Origin: an uncultured Jeotgalicoccus sp.
GTDB lineage: Bacteria > Bacillota > Bacilli > Staphylococcales > Salinicoccaceae
Length of the DNA stretch: 6,209 bases
NCBI GenBank assembly: GCA_947631305.1
Contig: CANRKV010000093.1
Span: 1 to 6,209 of the forward strand
Direction of reading: 5' to 3'
Under the pieces are notes generated by a model. The model worked only from the letters and a program-made list of their open reading frames with translations, did no database searches and was not told the DNA's origin. The position numbers and the translations under genes were made by a program. Shown here piece after piece: positions 5,717 through 6,209 of this stretch. Positions within the stretch are counted from its first letter, which is position 1; each line of letters starts with the position of its first letter.

Positions 5717-5872
5717 TTATCTGATTAGCATGTAGTATATGACATAAAACCAGCTGAATATTCCGTGGATAATTGCCCAGAGAATTGACTGATTCACACT
5801 CCATGAAATAGTAATAGCAAGTACGGTGCCAAAACCGACGCCGGTTTTGACTACTGAAGTGGATTTGCTCAT
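5717..5872 (-). CDS. 51-residue hydrophobic small protein, conserved-hypothetical type
   Basis: A short gene with a complete expression set: promoter at 5908-5936, AAGGAG (5880-5885) seven bases before the ATG at 5870-5872, a TAA stop at 5717-5719 and a hairpin just after it. The product begins MSKSTSVVKTGVGFGTVLAI and continues with ISWSVNQSILWAIIHG, ending SWFYVIYYMLIR. It has two hydrophobic segments (about 11-26 and 30-49) around a short polar NQS turn, so it is probably a membrane hairpin. Similar 50-residue proteins of the GFGTVLAI...SWSVN...HG..SW.YVIYY type are, as far as I recall, common in Firmicutes and have no known function. H36 and the aromatic-rich C-terminal helix are its distinctive points. 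A toxin role is possible for any small membrane peptide, but no antitoxin RNA or partner is seen. Confidence 0.8.
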   Translation of the reverse strand: MSKSTSVVKTGVGFGTVLAITISWSVNQSILWAIIHGIFSWFYVIYYMLIR

Positions 5873-5907
5873 ATTATCTCTCCTTGTTTAATTGTTATTT
5901 TGATTTG

Positions 5908-5936
5908 AATATATAATAGTGTCTGTGAATTAGCAA
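5908..5936 (-). promoter_or_regulatory. Sigma-A-type promoter of the 51-residue protein gene
   Basis: On the minus strand TTGCTA (5931-5936, 4 of 6) and TATATT (5908-5913, 5 of 6) are separated by exactly 17 bp. Transcription would begin near 5901, with a leader of about 28 bases. The -35 lies 12 bp from the first unit of the repeat array, so the array occupies the upstream flank of this promoter. Confidence 0.65.
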
Positions 5937-5948
5937 AGTATATTGTGG

Positions 5949-6209
5949 TTGCTCCGCAATGAAGCTCTGTCATTCCCGAGAAAGCACGTTTGCTCCGCAA
6001 TGAAGCTCTGTCATTCCCGAGAAAAGCCGTTTGCTCCGCAATGAAGCTCTGTCATTCCCGAGAAAAGCCGTTTGCTCCGCAATGAAGCTCCGTCATTCCC
6101 GAGAAAGCACGTTTGCTCCGCAATGAAGCTCTGTCATTCCCGAGAAAGCACGTTTGCTCCGCAATGAAGCTCTGTCATTCCCGAGAAAGCACGTTTGCTC
6201 CGCAATGAA
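5949..6209. repeat. 41-bp tandem repeat array with imperfect palindromes (six full units plus a partial, cut by window edge)
   Basis: The word GCTCCGCAATGAAGCTC recurs at 5951, 5992, 6033, 6074 (one base changed), 6115 and 6156, with its first 13 bases at 6197, always exactly 41 bp apart. Units are near identical. Units 2 and 3 carry AGCCG instead of GCACG in the junction segment, and unit 4 carries one T-to-C change (6091). By count the unit is about 51% GC (21 of 41), clearly richer than the surrounding AT-rich DNA. Each unit contains an imperfect palindrome: CTC-C-G-C-AATGA, loop AGCTCTG, TCATT-C-C-C-GAG. Adjacent units can also pair across the junction (GAG-AAA, 5-base loop, TTT-G-CTC). 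It lies upstream of the 51-residue protein gene and continues beyond the window. It is reminiscent of intergenic STAR-type repeats of staphylococci in being GC-richer, tandem and intergenic, but the sequence is not the STAR sequence as I know it. Confidence 0.95.

Larger units (their letters stand above)
5873..6209. other. Gene-free right end: promoter region plus 41-bp repeat array
   Basis: No coding sequence is supported in this 337-bp stretch. Bases 5873-5940 are an AT-rich leader and promoter for the 51-residue protein; 5949 to the window edge is the tandem repeat array. The repeat period of 41 is not a multiple of three and no reading frame stays open through it. Confidence 0.8.

Noticed and set aside
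5949..6209. CRISPR array
   Set aside because: The units abut at a constant 41 bp with essentially identical sequence throughout; only 5 junction bases vary, so there are no unique spacers, and no cas gene is in the window.
5949..6209. Integron attC cassette sites or replication iterons
   Set aside because: The imperfect palindromes superficially suggest attC, but no GTTRRRY core is present and no cassette genes lie between units. A 41-bp period with internal hairpins is unlike usual 18-22-bp iterons, and no rep gene or plasmid context is seen.

Overview
The window looks like chromosomal DNA from a low-GC Gram-positive bacterium, most probably Staphylococcaceae (the Jeotgalicoccus / Salinicoccus / Macrococcus side of the family is an inference). 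Grounds: AT-rich intergenic DNA, strong AAGGAG-type ribosome binding sites, intrinsic terminators with T-tracts, the Firmicutes-type split P protein of the glycine cleavage system (gcvPA + gcvPB), and a lipobox-bearing lipoprotein. There is no rRNA, tRNA, transposase, phage gene or CRISPR array.

Layout. 1-928 is a minus-strand two-gene unit: a RibD/dihydrofolate-reductase-fold protein (416-928, GTG start) followed 14 bp later by an NAD(P)-binding NmrA/YwnB-like protein that runs off the left edge. 929-1260 is a 332-bp divergent regulatory region with a candidate promoter in each direction, a CodY-box-like site, a cre-like site and an inverted repeat. 1261-4072 holds gcvPA and gcvPB, overlapping by 8 bp and closed by a strong hairpin terminator. 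Together they form the pyridoxal-phosphate glycine decarboxylase of the glycine cleavage system. gcvT, which often heads this operon in Firmicutes, is not directly upstream, and no glycine riboswitch is visible.

4268-5092 encodes a very acidic lipoprotein with a SurA/PrsA-like N-terminal domain but no parvulin domain. It converges on a small four-helix membrane protein (5202-5621, minus), and one near-perfect hairpin between them can stop transcription both ways. 5717-5872 (minus) is a 51-residue hydrophobic protein with a good ribosome binding site and a good sigma-A-type promoter. Upstream of it, 5949-6209 is a 41-bp tandem repeat array (six full copies plus a partial one cut by the window edge). 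Every difference between copies falls in a predicted hairpin loop.

The gcv pair is ordinary one-carbon/amino-acid metabolism. The most unusual signal is the 41-bp structured array next to the small membrane protein gene, followed by the gcv leader with stacked regulatory motifs and the PPIase-less acidic lipoprotein. Nothing here by itself demonstrates a new system.
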